Shown piece after piece: positions 6,126 to 7,434 of a stretch of DNA of 7,434 bases. Position 1 is the stretch's first letter. Each line of letters opens with the position of its first letter. A program made the translations under genes and the position numbers. Origin of the DNA: an uncultured Oscillospiraceae bacterium (GTDB lineage Bacteria > Bacillota > Clostridia > Oscillospirales > Ruminococcaceae); the NCBI GenBank assembly GCA_900552845.1, contig USBC01000091.1, forward strand, positions 1 through 7,434, given 5' to 3'. Below the pieces are notes generated by a model. That model ran no database searches. It saw only the letters and a program-made list of their open reading frames with translations, and had not been told where the DNA came from.

Positions 6126-6818
6126 TTATTCTTCTCTGGGATCAATGTACTTGGGTGCATCGGCAAAGCGGCCGTAGGTACCGAGATTTTTCTCGTATGC
6201 CTCGGCGGGACTCTTGCCATGACGGATATCCTCCATCATTTTGCCCAGCCGTACAAACTGGTAGCCGATGGCTTCGCCGTTCTTGTCCAGCGCCACCTTA
6301 GTAATGTAGCCCTCGGCAAGCTCCAGATAGCGCACACCCTTGGCGCCGGTGGAGAAGATGGTGCCGGTCTGGCTGCGCAGCCCCTTGCCCAGATCCTCCA
6401 AGGAAGCGCCGATGGGCAGACCGTCCTCGCTGAAGGCGGTCTGGCTGCGGCCATAGGCAAGCTGCTTAAAGATCTCACGCATCGCCACGTTGATGGCATC
6501 GCAGACGAGGTCGGTGTTCAGTGCCTCCAGCAGCGTCTTGCCGGGCAGGATCTCGCCTGCCATGGCGGCGGAATGGGTCATGCCGCTGCAGCCGATGGTC
6601 TCTACCAGCGCCTCCTCAATGATGCCGTTCTTGACATTGAGGGTCAGCTTGCAGGCGCCCTGCTGCGGCGCGCACCAACCAATGCCGTGGGAAAGACCGG
6701 AGATATCGCTGATCTGGTACGACTTTACCCAGCGTCCCTCCTCCGGAATCGGCGCAGGACCGTGGTGAGGTCCCTTGGTGACCGGACACATGTTCTCTAC
6801 TTCGTGGGAATAGTTCAT
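6126..6818 (-). CDS. NifU/IscU-like iron-sulfur cluster scaffold-type protein, partner of GGGtGRT
   Basis: The 230-residue product resembles the IscU/NifU N-terminal scaffold fold in its middle part. TIGCSGM at 75-81 corresponds to the conserved GxGC segment. Cys49 or Cys56 lies upstream, and Cys106 (LVCDAINVAM) downstream. This gives the three spaced cysteines typical of a transient cluster site, with Cys11 as an extra. Compared with a canonical scaffold (about 130-150 residues) it has a longer N-terminus (about 35 residues, containing CPVTKGPHHG) and a C-terminal extension (about 125-230). The C-terminus includes a hydrophobic beta-rich stretch, so it is a divergent subfamily and may not be a general scaffold. 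No cysteine desulfurase or other isc/suf gene is visible. The ATG at 6818 has AAGGAG 8 nt upstream. It is the first gene of a two-gene operon with the GGGtGRT gene. Confidence 0.88.
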   Translation of the reverse strand: MNYSHEVENMCPVTKGPHHGPAPIPEEGRWVKSYQISDISGLSHGIGWCAPQQGACKLTLNVKNGIIEEALVETIGCSGMTHSAAMAGEILPGKTLLEALNTDLVCDAINVAMREIFKQLAYGRSQTAFSEDGLPIGASLEDLGKGLRSQTGTIFSTGAKGVRYLELAEGYITKVALDKNGEAIGYQFVRLGKMMEDIRHGKSPAEAYEKNLGTYGRFADAPKYIDPREE

Positions 6819-6887
6819 TGCACATTCTCCTTCCGAACAGACTTTGTCGCTGAAATTACATTGTGATTAAAATAACAATACATATTT

Positions 6888-6916
6888 ATTATAGAGACTA
6901 TCCCTATTTTTTGCAA
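6888..6916 (-). promoter_or_regulatory. Promoter of the scaffold/GGGtGRT operon
   Basis: On the minus strand TTGCAA (6911-6916), a 17-bp spacer and a perfect TATAAT (6888-6893). The predicted start near 6881 gives a leader of about 60 nt. The short inverted repeat ATAG-AGA-CTAT (6891-6901) overlaps the -10 and spacer and could be a regulator site. Confidence 0.8.
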
Positions 6917-6958
6917 GGGGTTTTACGCAATATTTTGTCGGAATTTCCGGCAAAGAGC

Positions 6959-6989
6959 GTAAATTTTCCCGTGCCGCGCAAAAATTTAC
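6959..6989. repeat. 9-bp inverted repeat in the divergent intergenic region
   Basis: GTAAATTTT (6959-6967) and AAAATTTAC (6981-6989) are perfect inverted arms with a 13-bp GC-rich centre. Just upstream, CGGAATTTCCG (6939-6949) is an 11-bp palindrome, and TTTACGC (6922-6928) is inverted against GCGTAAA (6957-6963). The arms lie between the two divergent promoters. Possible protein-binding or cruciform site; function unknown. Confidence 0.4.
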
Positions 6990-6992
6990 AGT

Positions 6993-7001
6993 TTATCCAC
7001 A
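6993..7001 (+). promoter_or_regulatory. Perfect DnaA box
   Basis: TTATCCACA matches the DnaA box consensus exactly. It lies 20 bp upstream of the secA -35 element, in the AT-rich divergent region. It is the only perfect copy I found in the window, so this is not an origin; DnaA control of a flanking promoter or chance are the options. Confidence 0.4.
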
Positions 7002-7020
7002 GCCTGTCCTCCTCTTTTAT

Positions 7021-7049
7021 TTGACACAGCCCCCCGCCGGCGGTAAAAT
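7021..7049 (+). promoter_or_regulatory. Promoter of secA
   Basis: TTGACA (7021-7026, perfect), a 17-bp spacer and TAAAAT (7044-7049, 5/6). The predicted start near 7056 gives a 5' leader of about 135 nt before the secA ATG. Confidence 0.85.
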
Positions 7050-7058
7050 GATATGGTT

Positions 7059-7168
7059 GAGAGGAACGGCGGCCCCGTCGGACAGTCCCCGCTGCTGTTA
7101 TGTGTCCGCCGTGCTCCTCCGTCGTCCGGCAGGCTTTTTGCGGAACGCCCGCCCCAATAACACCTCTC
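7059..7168 (+). ncRNA. Structured 5' leader of secA
   Basis: The transcript can form a 12-pair stem: 7061-7072 with 7106-7112 and 7115-7119, carrying a 2-nt bulge (7113-7114). Its loop holds a smaller ACAG/CTGT hairpin. Two alternatives use the same strands. CTCCT (7114-7118) can pair with AGGAG of the secA ribosome binding site (7176-7180). GAGAGG (7059-7064) can pair with CCTCTC (7163-7168). The pairs are seen; regulation is inferred. I do not recognise it as a named RNA family, and no ligand can be suggested. Confidence 0.4.
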
Positions 7169-7190
7169 TGAGAAAAGGAGAATTCCGACT

Positions 7191-7434
7191 ATGGGACTCG
7201 TAGATAAACTGTTCGGCTCGTACAGCGCCAAGGAATTAAAGCGGATCCGTCCGCAGGTTGATGCCGTGTTGTCGCTGGAGGAGCATTACCGCCAGATGGA
7301 TAACAAGACCCTGCAGGGCGAAACCGACCGCTTCAAGGCGCTGCTTGCTTCCGGCAAGACCCTTGAGGATATTCTGCCGGAAGCCTTTGCTGTCGTGCGT
7401 GAAGCATCGCGGCGTGTTCTTGGCATGCGCCATT
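7191..7434 (+). CDS. secA: SecA preprotein translocase ATPase, N-terminal part (3' partial)
   Basis: The first 81 residues are present; the gene runs off the window. They match the start of SecA, the motor ATPase that drives preproteins through the SecYEG channel at the cytosolic face of the membrane. Visible marks are the N-terminal MGLVDKLFGS, the helix around RIRPQVDAVLSLEEHYRQM and the conserved LPEAFAVVREASRRVLGMRH (62-81). That last segment leads into the Q-motif and Walker A region outside the window. Start: ATG with AAGGAG about 10 nt upstream. It has its own promoter and a structured leader and is divergent from the scaffold operon. In many Firmicutes secA follows hpf; here no gene on the same strand precedes it in the preceding 370 nt. 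Whether it is the main SecA or a SecA2 cannot be decided from this fragment; the housekeeping form is more likely. Confidence 0.96.
   Translation, partial: MGLVDKLFGSYSAKELKRIRPQVDAVLSLEEHYRQMDNKTLQGETDRFKALLASGKTLEDILPEAFAVVREASRRVLGMRH

Noticed and set aside
6000..6866. Plus-strand open frame of 288 codons
   Set aside because: It is antisense to the scaffold gene and the start of the GGGtGRT gene, both of which have strong start signals and family motifs.
7021..7203. Open frame overlapping the secA start, with a SecM-like position
   Set aside because: Its first ATG (7048-7050) overlaps the -10 box, so it would not be in the transcript. Later GTG codons have no ribosome binding site, and there is no recognised arrest motif.

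Overview
This is about 7.4 kb of a low-to-moderately GC-rich Firmicutes-type genome, most likely a gut member of the class Clostridia (Oscillospiraceae/Ruminococcaceae-like). That placement is an inference. It rests on the AGGAGG-type ribosome binding sites in front of almost every gene, the compact sigma-A type promoters (TTGACA/TATAAT), a guanine riboswitch ahead of a purine permease, and a GGGtGRT/NifU-like gene pair that I know mainly from Clostridia. Nothing points to a phage, insertion sequence, CRISPR array, tRNA or rRNA.

Layout, left to right. (1) Positions 2-334 hold the C-terminal part of an unrecognised, proline-rich plus-strand protein. Its frame has no stop codon before a hairpin at 305-332, so it is probably frameshifted or mis-sequenced. 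(2) A minus-strand purine permease (353-1687) follows. A complete guanine-class riboswitch lies upstream of it on the same strand: aptamer 1830-1898, two hairpins at 1795-1826 and 1738-1776, and a promoter near 1925-1953. (3) A CPBP-family intramembrane protease (2088-3062, minus) has its own consensus promoter and a strong terminator. (4) A small three-helix membrane protein (3188-3520, minus) is preceded by a 10-codon in-frame ORF that ends in TAG. (5) An XRE-type helix-turn-helix protein fused to a six-helix membrane domain occupies 3729-4727 (minus). (6) A non-coding stretch lies at 4728-5049. (7) A two-gene minus-strand operon encodes a NifU-like scaffold protein (6126-6818) and a GGGtGRT-family protein (5106-6107), with a clear promoter upstream and terminator downstream. 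(8) A divergent intergenic region contains a perfect DnaA box. It is followed by a consensus promoter and a structured 135-nt leader in front of the 5' end of secA (7191 to the window edge, plus).

Apart from the scaffold/GGGtGRT operon, the genes look like independent units, each with its own promoter, terminator or both. Together they suggest ordinary chromosomal backbone: purine salvage under guanine control, membrane and stress regulation, Fe-S-related metabolism and protein export. The points most worth a second look are the riboswitch expression platform, which copies its own P1 strand; the uncharacterised Fe-S-like gene pair; the in-frame TAG before the small membrane protein; the secA leader; and the stopless gene at the left edge.
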